Source: UBA8752 sp040261275
Lineage (GTDB): Bacteria > Bacteroidota > Bacteroidia > Flavobacteriales_D > Sanyastnellaceae
Direction of reading: 5' to 3'
Length of the DNA stretch: 64,000 nucleotides
Assembly: GCA_040261275.1 (NCBI GenBank)
Contig: JBDQOI010000010.1
Location: 1 to 64,000, forward strand
Shown: positions 46,609-54,836 of the stretch, one piece after another
Layout of the letters: each line of letters starts with the position of its first letter
Numbering within the stretch: the first letter of the stretch is position 1
Made by a program: the position numbers and the translations under genes
The notes under the pieces: model-generated
Told to the model about the DNA's origin: nothing
Database searches by the model: none
What the model saw: only the letters and a program-made list of their open reading frames with translations

Positions 46609-47481
46609 TCAGAACAACAAGCCACAGCTGAAAAGGATGGCGTTGTCCACCATTTTCACGTCATACCCCTGAATCTGAGCGGGATCCAGAGACCCATCGG
46701 GCGCGGGAAGGATGTGCTCTTCCGGCATATTCTCCCCAAAATTTCGATTGCTCACCACGTTGAATAAGCCATTGTTGAATGTGGCACCCAGCAACAAGGC
46801 CGTCTTCCCACTGAGGTTGTATTCGATGCCCAGGCCTACGATCATGGCCGCGCGGAGCAAAGCCGCTTCGTCTTCAACCGGAAGGTCATCTTCAGGGAAC
46901 ACCCCGATATCGGATGCTTCTGTCCACAGGTCTTGCGCCGCGTCCAACTCCCGGTACAAATAATCCACCGCATCATCGGCTGTGCTCCTGAGATTCAGCC
47001 CCAAGCCCAATCCGAACTGTCCCCAGTAAGTGATGTACCCGATTTCCCGGGTACGGAACTTGAAGCTCAAGGGAAGCTCCACCCAATGCTGGGTCAACAC
47101 CCGGTCTCTCCGCACAAGAAATTGGGTCGAGTCATTGGCCAAGTCCACCGGGTCCCCCTTGATCCTATCGAAATAGGAATAGCGGCCTCCATTTCGGAAC
47201 ACATTGATCCCTGTGCCAAAAGCGTAGTTGTCCGCAAACATCACATCCGCTGTGAAACCGAAGCCAAACCGAACCACGTTTCCATCGGCCACGCTCTTCC
47301 CGTCCCGAACATCCATCCACGCCACAGAAGGCAGCAAATGGAGTCCCATACGGAACTGGGGCGCCACATCATTTTGTTGCAAGGCGCCACTGGAGGAAGT
47401 CGATGATCCCTGGGCCCAAAGGGTCTGGGCCATGAAGCCAACAGCCATCGCTGTCCATCGGAAAGTCACATTGGATACCAT
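46609..47481 (-). CDS. Outer-membrane beta-barrel protein (PorT-like)
   Basis: 290-aa exported barrel protein. Signal peptide to about 23 (TLWAQ); alternating strands such as VVRFGFGFTADVMF, HWVELPLSFKFRTREIGYITYWGQFGLGLG and TALLLGATFNNGLFNV; C-terminal aromatic F (SCGLLF). Length and strand order fit the PorT/outer-membrane beta-barrel (DUF) family. PorT takes part in type IX secretion in Porphyromonas, but small barrels of this type are numerous, so this is a family-level call. Confidence 0.75.
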   Translation of the reverse strand: MVSNVTFRWTAMAVGFMAQTLWAQGSSTSSSGALQQNDVAPQFRMGLHLLPSVAWMDVRDGKSVADGNVVRFGFGFTADVMFADNYAFGTGINVFRNGGRYSYFDRIKGDPVDLANDSTQFLVRRDRVLTQHWVELPLSFKFRTREIGYITYWGQFGLGLGLNLRSTADDAVDYLYRELDAAQDLWTEASDIGVFPEDDLPVEDEAALLRAAMIVGLGIEYNLSGKTALLLGATFNNGLFNVVSNRNFGENMPEEHILPAPDGSLDPAQIQGYDVKMVDNAILFSCGLLF

Positions 47482-47552
47482 ATCGTCGGAAATCAAACGT
47501 TCTTCAGGGAGCAAATTGCGTACCAATCCCGAATTAACGTGGTACTTCCTCC

Positions 47553-47560
47553 CAATTTTG
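47553..47560 (+). promoter_or_regulatory. Probable -7 element CAATTTTG, leaderless start of gldB
   Basis: CAATTTTG begins 12 nt before the ATG at 47565; one mismatch to TAnnTTTG. It supports 47565 over the internal ATG at 47604. Confidence 0.5.
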
Positions 47561-47564
47561 CATC

Positions 47565-48632
47565 ATGCGCATCCGAAAGCCGGTTCATTTTCCCAAGCCC
47601 TCGATGAAGTTCACCCCCTTCATTTCAATGCTGGTGGTGATCGGATGCGGCCCCGTCGACCCCTACGGCCCCTACATCGTAGACCCGATCAAGACGACAT
47701 CACACGCCACCGAAAGTTGGGCATTCGTTGAGTCGGGAAGCATGCCCGAGACGGGTGCCATGAGTGAAGGATGGGAAGCCACTTTGCTGACGGACATTCT
47801 TCAACTTGGGGCTTGGCCACCACATGACGAACCCGGAACCCGGGCCCTGGATTCAGCATGGAATGGGTTCAGCTCGTTTGAAGGAACACGAATCGCCATC
47901 GAGGGAATTGACAGCGCCTTGGCCCAATCCGGCCAACTTGAAGACGCGAGACAACGGTTGCACGGGGCGTTCGGTCGATGGACCCAACACTTCCCCGACG
48001 CTCCCATTCCCAACCTCGATTTTGCCTATACCGGTTTCAACTACAGCGTCTACCCCACCAGCGAATTGCTGATGGTCGGCTGCGAGTTTTTCATCGGTGC
48101 CGACCACCCGGCCGTTCGAGGTTTGCCTCCGCACATTTACCCCCGATACGTCCAGGAACGCATGGTGCCCGAACACCTTGTGGGTGACGCATTGCGGGGT
48201 TGGCTGCTCGTCCACTTCCAGGATGACCATTATCCGAAGCAAGGAAGATTGGCCGACGAGCTCGTGTATTGGGGCAAGGTGCTGTTCATTGCGCGCTGCC
48301 TTGCGCCGGGGGTCGAGCCGTGGGACCTGCTCGATTTTACACCCGAGGAATGGGCGTGGATCCAGGCCCATGAGATGCAGGTCTGGATCGAGTTGCGCAA
48401 GGAGGAGTTCCTGTACACCACCCACCGGATGGACATCCAACGCTGGACAGCCGACGCCCCTTTCACCAAGGCGGGCGCCGTGCCCCAAGACAGCCCTGAC
48501 CGCCTCGGTTGGTACATGGGATTGAGGTGGGTGGAGGACTTCATGCGGCGCCACCCAGAAATGAGCCTCGCCGAACTGATGGCACAACAAGACGTGCTGC
48601 CCTTTTTGCAGTCATACCGACCGGGAAGTTGA
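47565..48632 (+). CDS. gldB: Gliding motility lipoprotein GldB
   Basis: 355-aa lipoprotein: a hydrophobic stretch with VVIGC (Cys28) after a 13-residue basic N-region, then the GldB body (FAYTGFNYSVYPTSELLMVG, CEFFIGADHPAVRGLPPHIY, YPRYVQERMVP). Essential for gliding in Flavobacterium; exact function unknown. Start 47565 fits the promoter element, 47604 would give a shorter signal (Cys15); both are possible. Followed by gldC. Confidence 0.9.
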   Translation: MRIRKPVHFPKPSMKFTPFISMLVVIGCGPVDPYGPYIVDPIKTTSHATESWAFVESGSMPETGAMSEGWEATLLTDILQLGAWPPHDEPGTRALDSAWNGFSSFEGTRIAIEGIDSALAQSGQLEDARQRLHGAFGRWTQHFPDAPIPNLDFAYTGFNYSVYPTSELLMVGCEFFIGADHPAVRGLPPHIYPRYVQERMVPEHLVGDALRGWLLVHFQDDHYPKQGRLADELVYWGKVLFIARCLAPGVEPWDLLDFTPEEWAWIQAHEMQVWIELRKEEFLYTTHRMDIQRWTADAPFTKAGAVPQDSPDRLGWYMGLRWVEDFMRRHPEMSLAELMAQQDVLPFLQSYRPGS

Positions 48633-48643
48633 GCGGTGCGGGC

Positions 48644-48650
48644 GAACTTG
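48644..48650 (+). promoter_or_regulatory. Probable -7 element GAACTTG before gldC
   Basis: GAACTTGC begins 12 nt before the gldC ATG, in the 23-bp gap after gldB. Weakest of the eight leaderless candidates. Confidence 0.35.
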
Positions 48651-48655
48651 CGCCC

Positions 48656-48994
48656 ATGTCTGATGCCCGCACCTCACAGATCGAGCTGAACGTCACCACC
48701 GACGAGAACAAGGTCCCGACCTCCATCCGCTGGTCCGCCAGCGATGCAGGTATTGCCAACGCCGAAGCCAAGGCTTTTGCGTTGAGTGTGTGGAACGGCC
48801 GCGAAGCGTTGAGCATCGACCTCTGGGACAAGGACATGACCGTGGATGAGATGAAGGTCTTCGTCTGCCAATCCATGATGACGCTGGCCGACGCCCTCGA
48901 ACGGTCCACCCAAGACGAGCGGGCGGCAGGGGCCATCCGCGGCTTCACCTCGGAACTCGCCGAACGCATCGGCGTGGGCCCTGAAGCGGAGTGA
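48656..48994 (+). CDS. gldC: Gliding motility protein GldC
   Basis: 112-aa soluble protein. The segments SQIELNVTTDENKVPTSIRW, ALSIDLWDKDMTVDEMKVF and ALERSTQDE match GldC, which follows gldB in Flavobacterium and increases gliding efficiency without being essential. Convergent with engB, 3 bp between stops. Confidence 0.92.
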   Translation: MSDARTSQIELNVTTDENKVPTSIRWSASDAGIANAEAKAFALSVWNGREALSIDLWDKDMTVDEMKVFVCQSMMTLADALERSTQDERAAGAIRGFTSELAERIGVGPEAE

Positions 48995-48997
48995 GAA

Positions 48998-49645
48998 TCA
49001 CACTTCCTCCTCCTCAGGGGGCTTCCTGTAGATGGGATTGGTCTGGGCGATGAAGCCGAGCACCTCCTGTCGGCCGTCACCCTTCTCCGCCGACGTCACG
49101 AAATGGGGCGGCATGGCAGACCACTGCTTGAGCATGCGCTCTTTGTAGCGTGGCAAGAAAGCCTCCCGATCTGCGATGGTCAGCTTATCAACTTTGGTGA
49201 AGATCATGGCAAACGAGAGCCCACTCTCAGCCATCCACCCCATGAAGTCCAGGTCGATCTTCTGTGGAGGGAGCCGGGAGTCGATGAGCATCATGATGCA
49301 CATGAGGTTCTCACGCTTGGTGAGGTATTCCCGCGAGGTTCGCTTCCAAGAGGCTCGGTCCTTCTTGCTCACCTTGGCGTAGCCGATGCCCGGAAGGTCC
49401 ACGAGGTACCATTCCCTATCCGCCGTCGACATGGAAAAGTGATTCAGCAGCTGGGTCTTGCCCGGCGTGGAGCTGGTCTTGGCCAACGCCTTGCGTCCCG
49501 TCAGCATGTTGATCAACGAGCTCTTTCCCACGTTGGATCGCCCGATGAAGGCGTACTCAGGACGGTCCGCCTTGGGACATTCCTGCCGCTTGGCACTCGA
49601 CTTGACGAACTCGGGATCTTTAACCGAGTATTCCTCGACGCTCAT
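48998..49645 (-). CDS. engB: Ribosome biogenesis GTPase EngB (YsxC)
   Basis: 215-aa TRAFAC GTPase needed for 50S assembly. P-loop GRSNVGKSS at about 35-43, DLPGIGYAKVSK (G3 DLPG), and TKVDK (G4). Its start overlaps the upstream hydrolase by 26 bp. Confidence 0.95.
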   Translation of the reverse strand: MSVEEYSVKDPEFVKSSAKRQECPKADRPEYAFIGRSNVGKSSLINMLTGRKALAKTSSTPGKTQLLNHFSMSTADREWYLVDLPGIGYAKVSKKDRASWKRTSREYLTKRENLMCIMMLIDSRLPPQKIDLDFMGWMAESGLSFAMIFTKVDKLTIADREAFLPRYKERMLKQWSAMPPHFVTSAEKGDGRQEVLGFIAQTNPIYRKPPEEEEV

Positions 49646-50390
49646 ACCAATCGCTCAAAATGCGGTTGAATTCCTCCGGATGCTCCATCATCGGAGCATG
49701 GCCGCACTGGTCGATCCAGAAGAGGTCGGCGTCGGGCAACAAGGCCTTGAACTCATCGGCCACCTCGGGCGGCGTGATGGTGTCATTGCGTCCCCAAATC
49801 AAGCAGGACGGCTGCTTCATGTTGGGCAAATCCGCCGCCATGTTATGCCGAATCGCGCTTTTGGCGATGGCGAGGATGCGCAGGACGCGGTTCCGGTCGT
49901 TTACAATGGCGAAGCACTCGTCCACCAATTCGTCGGTGGCATGTAGCGGATCGAAAAAGGTCTCACCCACCTTGTCCCGGATGAACTCCTTGTCTTCGCG
50001 GCGGGGGAAACTGCTGCCAAACGCGTTCTCATACAGACCGCTGCTCGCTGTCAAAGTGAGGGAGGCCACCCGATCGGGATTGCGCTTCGTATAAATGAGA
50101 CCGACGTGACCGCCCAGCGAATTGCCGAGCAAGTGCACCTGCCCAAGCCCCAGGTGGTCGATGAAGCCCTCCACATGCTTGCTGAGCGTTTTGGCGCCCG
50201 TCGTCGCCAAAGGCAAATCGTAGAGGGGCAGCATCGGAATGATGACCCGCATCTTCCCGGCAAAATGCGCGAACAAGTGCTCGAAGTTGCTGAGCGCACC
50301 GAACAGCCCGTGCAACAGGACAAGCGGGGTGCCTTCCGCCGCACTCTGGACGTAGCGGTACTTCCCTTCTGTGATGAGATCGTGCTCCAT
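49620..50390 (-). CDS. Alpha/beta hydrolase adjacent to mraZ
   Basis: 256-aa alpha/beta hydrolase: LLHGLFG at about 25-31, nucleophile elbow GNSLGG at 89-94 (Ser91), acid in GRNDTITPP, and His in QCGHAPMMEHPEEF. Cytoplasmic. Gene order hydrolase-engB divergent from mraZ recurs in Bacteroidota. ATG 50390 chosen since the upstream extension has no family similarity and runs through the regulatory region. Two inverted MraZ-type boxes lie 125-140 bp upstream. Confidence 0.85.
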   Translation of the reverse strand: MEHDLITEGKYRYVQSAAEGTPLVLLHGLFGALSNFEHLFAHFAGKMRVIIPMLPLYDLPLATTGAKTLSKHVEGFIDHLGLGQVHLLGNSLGGHVGLIYTKRNPDRVASLTLTASSGLYENAFGSSFPRREDKEFIRDKVGETFFDPLHATDELVDECFAIVNDRNRVLRILAIAKSAIRHNMAADLPNMKQPSCLIWGRNDTITPPEVADEFKALLPDADLFWIDQCGHAPMMEHPEEFNRILSDWYERRGILG

Positions 50391-50514
50391 TCGGATGCCT
50401 GGACTACGAAGCAAAAAAACACCAATCCAATGGACCACTCCCCGTCCGGGCCACATGCAATGAAAGCGGGGGTGTGAACAAGGTGAGCCCCTGTCAGCCC
50501 GCCCGCCATCCACA

Positions 50515-50530
50515 TCCCACAATTTCCCAC
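50515..50530 (-). promoter_or_regulatory. Two MraZ-type boxes, inverse orientation
   Basis: TCCCAC at 50515-50520 and 50525-50530, i.e. two GTGGGA boxes at 10-bp spacing on the minus strand, facing the hydrolase-engB operon. A third position (GATGGC) is degenerate. The rest of the 324-bp intergenic region holds nothing else recognised. Confidence 0.55.
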
Positions 50531-50648
50531 CGCGCCTGACCCCCGAGTCAAAGCGTCGAAAACCCCTGTAATTACTGAAGGTAGCGACCATTGTTGAAAA
50601 AGTTGCCCATCCACAAGCGTCAGTAAATTTTCCACATTGTGTCAGATT

Positions 50649-50674
50649 GTGGGAGTCAGTGGGAAATCGTGGGA
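50649..50674 (+). promoter_or_regulatory. MraZ operator: three GTGGGA direct repeats
   Basis: GTGGGA at 50649, 50659 and 50669, exact 10-bp period. MraZ of other bacteria binds TGGG(A/N) repeats at 10-bp spacing at its own promoter. The last box ends 10 bp before the -7 element, so binding would block RNA polymerase. Confidence 0.85.
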
Positions 50675-50683
50675 TAAAGAGTC

Positions 50684-50691
50684 TACTTTTG
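50684..50691 (+). promoter_or_regulatory. Promoter -7 box TACTTTTG of the dcw cluster
   Basis: Exact TAnnTTTG match 31 nt before the mraZ ATG; predicted leader about 20 nt with a small TGGGC/GCCCA hairpin. Confidence 0.65.
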
Positions 50692-50714
50692 GTTGGGCAA
50701 GTCGCCCATTCATT

Positions 50715-51218
50715 ATGCTCAACCTCCTCGGGGAATACCACTGTCGGATCGACGCCAAAGGGCGCGTCAGCTTCCCGGCCAAGCTGCGCAAGCAGTTGGA
50801 CCGCGTGCTGCACGACGGTCTGGTGGTGAACCGGGACATCTTCGAGGGCTGCTTGGTCATCTACCCCAAGCCCGAATGGGACAAGGTCAATGCCGAGATG
50901 GGGCAGCTGAGCCGCTACGATCGGCAGCACCAGCTTTTCCAGCGGAAATTCATGAAGGGGGCCACACTCGTGGAACTCGACGGATCCGGTCGGATGCTGC
51001 TCCCCGGCGCCCTGCTCGGATACGCAGGACTCGAGGCCGGCAAAGCCGCAGACTGCGTGGTGACGGGATTGGGTGAAAAGATCGAGGTGTGGTCCAAGGC
51101 CCGCTTTGAAGAACAGGTACTCGGCGATGACGCCGACTTCGATTTCGGCGACCTGGCCGAGCGCGTCCGCCGGGACATCGAGCCCGGCGCAAACTCCAAC
51201 GACTCCAAGCGCAACTGA
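50715..51218 (+). CDS. mraZ: Transcriptional regulator MraZ
   Basis: 167-aa AbrB-type DNA-binding protein forming ring oligomers; autorepressor of the division/cell-wall cluster. Start MLNLLGEYHCRIDAKGRVSF and the second half-site ELDGSGRMLLPGALLGYAGL show the two SpoVT/AbrB-like motifs. Stop overlaps rsmH ATG by one base. Confidence 0.95.
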   Translation: MLNLLGEYHCRIDAKGRVSFPAKLRKQLDRVLHDGLVVNRDIFEGCLVIYPKPEWDKVNAEMGQLSRYDRQHQLFQRKFMKGATLVELDGSGRMLLPGALLGYAGLEAGKAADCVVTGLGEKIEVWSKARFEEQVLGDDADFDFGDLAERVRRDIEPGANSNDSKRN

Positions 51219-52153
51219 TGTCCACCGCCTACCACGTCCCCGTGCTGTTTGACGCCGCCCTCGAAGGGCTCGCCTTGCAGCCCGCCGGAACTTACGTGGA
51301 TTGCACCTTCGGCGGAGGCGGACACAGCCGCGGCATCCTCGACTTCCTAGGGCCCGACGGTCGCCTCTTCGCTTTTGACTGCGACCCGGACGCCCAACCC
51401 AACGTGCCCGACGACCCCCGCTTCACCCTCATTCCCGAGAATTTCCGCTTCGCCGCCAACTTCCTCCGGCTCCACGGAGTGACCGAAGTAGACGGCATTC
51501 TCGCCGACCTGGGTGTCAGCTCCCACCAGTTCGACGTTGCCGAGCGCGGTTTCAGCACACGGGGTGAAGGCGCCCTCGATATGCGGATGGACCCCCGCTT
51601 GCCAGAGGGAGCCGACGACCTCATCCGCCGCATGGACGAGCAGGAACTGACCCGCATATTGAGAACCTACGGCGAACTGCCCCATCCCCACCGCGCCGCA
51701 CGGGCCCTGCGCCAAGCGTTCGACACAGAAGGCTCCGAAGACCCGGGAGGCATTGCCACCACCGCACGTCTGCAGGAAATCCTATTGCCCTTGGCCCCCC
51801 AGCAGAAGCGCAACCAGTACCTCGCCCAAGCTTTCCAAGCCCTGCGGATTGCGGTCAACGATGAACTGGGCGCGCTCGCGGACTTGCTCAAGGCCAGCCT
51901 CAGGCTGCTCCAGCCCGGGGGAAGGTTGGCCGTCATCAGCTACCACAGCCTCGAAGACCGCATGGTCAAGCGGTTCATGCGCGCCGGAAATCTAGAAGGT
52001 GAAATCGCCAAGGACTTCCACGGTCGATCCCTCGCCCCCTTCGACAAGGTCACCGGCAAGGCCATCGTGGCCGACGCCCAAGAAATGGAACGGAACCCCC
52101 GGTCCCGCAGTGCGCGCCTGCGCGTCGCGGCCCGAAACGCTCAAGCCGCATGA
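51218..52153 (+). CDS. rsmH: 16S rRNA (cytosine1402-N4)-methyltransferase RsmH
   Basis: 311-aa SAM methyltransferase. SAM-binding VDCTFGGGGHS near 26-36, DLGVSSHQFD near 101-110, and NQYLAQAFQALRIAVN, GGRLAVISYHSLEDRMVK. Overlaps the next gene by 4 bp. Confidence 0.97.
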   Translation: MSTAYHVPVLFDAALEGLALQPAGTYVDCTFGGGGHSRGILDFLGPDGRLFAFDCDPDAQPNVPDDPRFTLIPENFRFAANFLRLHGVTEVDGILADLGVSSHQFDVAERGFSTRGEGALDMRMDPRLPEGADDLIRRMDEQELTRILRTYGELPHPHRAARALRQAFDTEGSEDPGGIATTARLQEILLPLAPQQKRNQYLAQAFQALRIAVNDELGALADLLKASLRLLQPGGRLAVISYHSLEDRMVKRFMRAGNLEGEIAKDFHGRSLAPFDKVTGKAIVADAQEMERNPRSRSARLRVAARNAQAA

Positions 52154-52701
52154 GTTTTCTTTCCAAACGCAGCCCCAAGGCGTCCAAACGCACCAACAGG
52201 AAACTGACGCCAGAAGAGCGGCTGGCACACAACATTGCTTCGGAAAACCGCGAGACCAGAAAAAAAGCACGGCCCCATCGGAAATCCGCTGGGCACGCTA
52301 AGCCCCTGGGCAAGCCCGCTGGCCCATCGGTTGATTCTGGCCGCACGCCCTCTCGTTGGAGCGCAGCATTCAAGCGCGCCTTCGCTCCGGTGCGCTCTTC
52401 CCTCACGGGAGAATGGCTGGGGGGGCCTGAGGTCATCCGCCACCTTCCCTTCATCGGGTTCATCGCCGCGCTGATGCTCGGGTACACTTACCTGGAGTAC
52501 AAATACGAATATGACGAGCGTGCCATCAAGGAGGGCCGGAAGGAGCTGATGAACCTCCGCCACCACGAGCAGAGTCTTCGCGGACGATTTGAATCTCAAC
52601 TGCAGCGAAGCCGGCTCGACGAGGACATGGCCGCCGTCGGGCTCTCTGCCCCGAAAGCGCCCCCCACCTCACTTCCCGCGCCAAACCCGGTCACGCAATG
52701 A
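52150..52701 (+). CDS. ftsL: FtsL-like cell-division protein
   Basis: 183-aa bitopic membrane protein. A basic, disordered cytoplasmic N-terminus (about 1-95), one helix (IGFIAALMLGYTYLEYKYEY), then a short coiled-coil-like periplasmic part and a Pro-rich end. The call rests on position between rsmH and the PBP gene and on topology; sequence similarity across FtsL proteins is low. The long N-terminus is unusual against E. coli FtsL but common in this phylum. Confidence 0.8.
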   Translation: MSFLSKRSPKASKRTNRKLTPEERLAHNIASENRETRKKARPHRKSAGHAKPLGKPAGPSVDSGRTPSRWSAAFKRAFAPVRSSLTGEWLGGPEVIRHLPFIGFIAALMLGYTYLEYKYEYDERAIKEGRKELMNLRHHEQSLRGRFESQLQRSRLDEDMAAVGLSAPKAPPTSLPAPNPVTQ

Positions 52702-54836
52702 GGAACCTGCAACATATCGCCACGCGGGCGTGGGTCCTCTTCGCTGCCTTTGCCCTCTTCGGGATCGCCATTGTGTTGCGCATCGCGCAAATTCAACTCG
52801 ACCCCGGTCACGCGCAAGCCGCCGCAATGCTGCCCCAGGTTCGCACAATTGAGCCGGAACGGGGCCGCATCCTCTCCGCCGATGGGCATCTGCTGGCCGC
52901 TTCCGTTCCTCGATTCGACCTCCATTGGGACCCCACCGTTATTGACACACCGGAAGAAAAAGACGCGTTCCTCAACACCTTGCCGGCGCTGTCCAATGCG
53001 TTGGCTTCAGAATTCGGAGGGCGCTCAAGTGCGGGATGGCGCGATTTCCTGCTCGAAGCGCACCGCAGTGGAAAGAGCCGATATGTACCCGTCGCCCGAA
53101 ACATCGAATGGGACCGCAGGCAAGCGGTGGAATCCTTTCCCTTCATAGGAGACCGATCGCGCAACCGGTCGGGTTTCATCTTCTCTGAAAAGCCCCGTCG
53201 AGACAAACCCTTCTCGCCTCTCGCCAACAGGACCATTGGACTTCACCGCCCCCAAGGCAACAGCGTCGGCATTGAAGATGCATTCAACGACGCCTTGTCA
53301 GGTCAGGCAGGTGAGCGCCTGATGCGTCGCATTCACGGCAACTACTGGATTCCCGCCACCGACGACTTCATCCTGGCACCCGAACCGGGGAAAGACGTCC
53401 GGACCACGCTGGACTTGCGCACCCAAGATGTCGCCACCGACGCCTTGCGCACCCAATTGGAGCATCACCATGCGGAATGGGGCTGTGCTGTTGTATTGGA
53501 GGTCGCCACCGGAAACGTCGTCGCCATTTCCAACCTGGAACGCAACGAAACCAACGGCAGCTATGCCGAGGCCTACAACCACGTCATCGGAACGGCAGTG
53601 GAACCGGGGTCGACCTTCAAGCTCGCCAGCATCATGGCCCTCATCGAATCGGGCAAGATCACCCCGTACGACACCCTCAACACCGGAGACGGCGCTTTTC
53701 GACCTTCCAAGGGGTGCTCGGAGATGACGGACACGAGCCACCCCGATGGCGGCTACGGCCCCCTGCGGCTGGAGGAGGTTTTCGAACGCAGCTCCAACGT
53801 GGGCACCGCCATGGCCGTTCAACAGGTATTCGCAGATGCCCCTCAACAATGGCTCGATGCATTGAAACGCCTGGGCATCAGCAAACCTCTGGGCATTGCC
53901 CTGGCCGGGGAAGGAACCCCCTTCCTTCACGAAACCACCCGGGAACGCACCTGGAGTGACTGCTCCCTGACCTCGATGTCCATCGGCTATGAGGTCGAGA
54001 TGACACCGTTGCAGACCGCCGCTTTCTACAACGCCATTGCCGCAGACGGCAGGCTCATCCGCCCCCGCTTTGCCGACGCCATCCTGGACGGCACCCAAGT
54101 CGTGAACCAGTTCCGTTCGAAGGTGATCGAAGAGCGGATCGCAAGCCGCACCACCATCGCCGCGATGCGGTCCATGATGGAGCGGGTCTGCGCACCTGGC
54201 GGACACGGGACGGCTGAAGACATTTTCCGCGATCGCCCTTACCGCGTGGCGGGAAAGACGGGCACTGCGCGCGCCGCACACCCGGGAGGCGGCTACCGCG
54301 GCCACCGTGCCTCCTTTGCTGGCTTCTTCCCTGCCGACCGCCCCGCTTACACCATCGCAGTAGTGGTCCAACGACCGAGCAAAAACGGCTACTACGGCGG
54401 CACTGTGGCCGCTCCGGTATTCCGGGCCATCGCCGACCATCTGCACGGCACCCGCCCCGAATTGGTCGAAATGGAGCAGGGGCTCCTTGCGGAAACACCC
54501 CGACTCCCCGTATCAATGAACGGCAAGGTGAGCACCCTGACGACCCTTTATGACGACCTCGGAATGCCCTACGTCATGGACACAACGGGGACGGAAGAAC
54601 TCCCGTCCCATGTCGCTGCATCGACGGGTGACACACACGTTTCACTCACCCCTCGCAGGGTGGATCCGGAGAACATTCCGGACGTCCGCGGCATGTCATT
54701 GCGGGACGCCGTCCAACTGCTGGAGACGCGCGGATTGAGGGTAGACATTCATGGCAGGGGGACCGTTCGCCGGCAGAGCATAGCCCCCGGAACGGCGCCC
54801 CGCACCGGTCAAACCATCCTGCTCGAACTCTCATGA
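52698..54836 (+). CDS. ftsI: Division transpeptidase FtsI/PBP3 with C-terminal PASTA domain
   Basis: 712-aa class B penicillin-binding protein that cross-links septal peptidoglycan. N-terminal helix (about 10-30), then a transpeptidase domain with Ser305-x-x-Lys308 in GSTFK, SSN in ERSSNVGTA, and KTG at 520-522. The last ~60 residues (NIPDVRGMSLRDAVQLLETR) are one PASTA domain. Overlaps both neighbours by 4 bp. Confidence 0.94.
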   Translation: MRNLQHIATRAWVLFAAFALFGIAIVLRIAQIQLDPGHAQAAAMLPQVRTIEPERGRILSADGHLLAASVPRFDLHWDPTVIDTPEEKDAFLNTLPALSNALASEFGGRSSAGWRDFLLEAHRSGKSRYVPVARNIEWDRRQAVESFPFIGDRSRNRSGFIFSEKPRRDKPFSPLANRTIGLHRPQGNSVGIEDAFNDALSGQAGERLMRRIHGNYWIPATDDFILAPEPGKDVRTTLDLRTQDVATDALRTQLEHHHAEWGCAVVLEVATGNVVAISNLERNETNGSYAEAYNHVIGTAVEPGSTFKLASIMALIESGKITPYDTLNTGDGAFRPSKGCSEMTDTSHPDGGYGPLRLEEVFERSSNVGTAMAVQQVFADAPQQWLDALKRLGISKPLGIALAGEGTPFLHETTRERTWSDCSLTSMSIGYEVEMTPLQTAAFYNAIAADGRLIRPRFADAILDGTQVVNQFRSKVIEERIASRTTIAAMRSMMERVCAPGGHGTAEDIFRDRPYRVAGKTGTARAAHPGGGYRGHRASFAGFFPADRPAYTIAVVVQRPSKNGYYGGTVAAPVFRAIADHLHGTRPELVEMEQGLLAETPRLPVSMNGKVSTLTTLYDDLGMPYVMDTTGTEELPSHVAASTGDTHVSLTPRRVDPENIPDVRGMSLRDAVQLLETRGLRVDIHGRGTVRRQSIAPGTAPRTGQTILLELS

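Noticed and set aside
50620..50640. TTTTCCACA, one mismatch from a DnaA box, upstream of mraZ
   Set aside because: Single copy, no AT-rich unwinding region and no dnaA or dnaN nearby, so not an origin.
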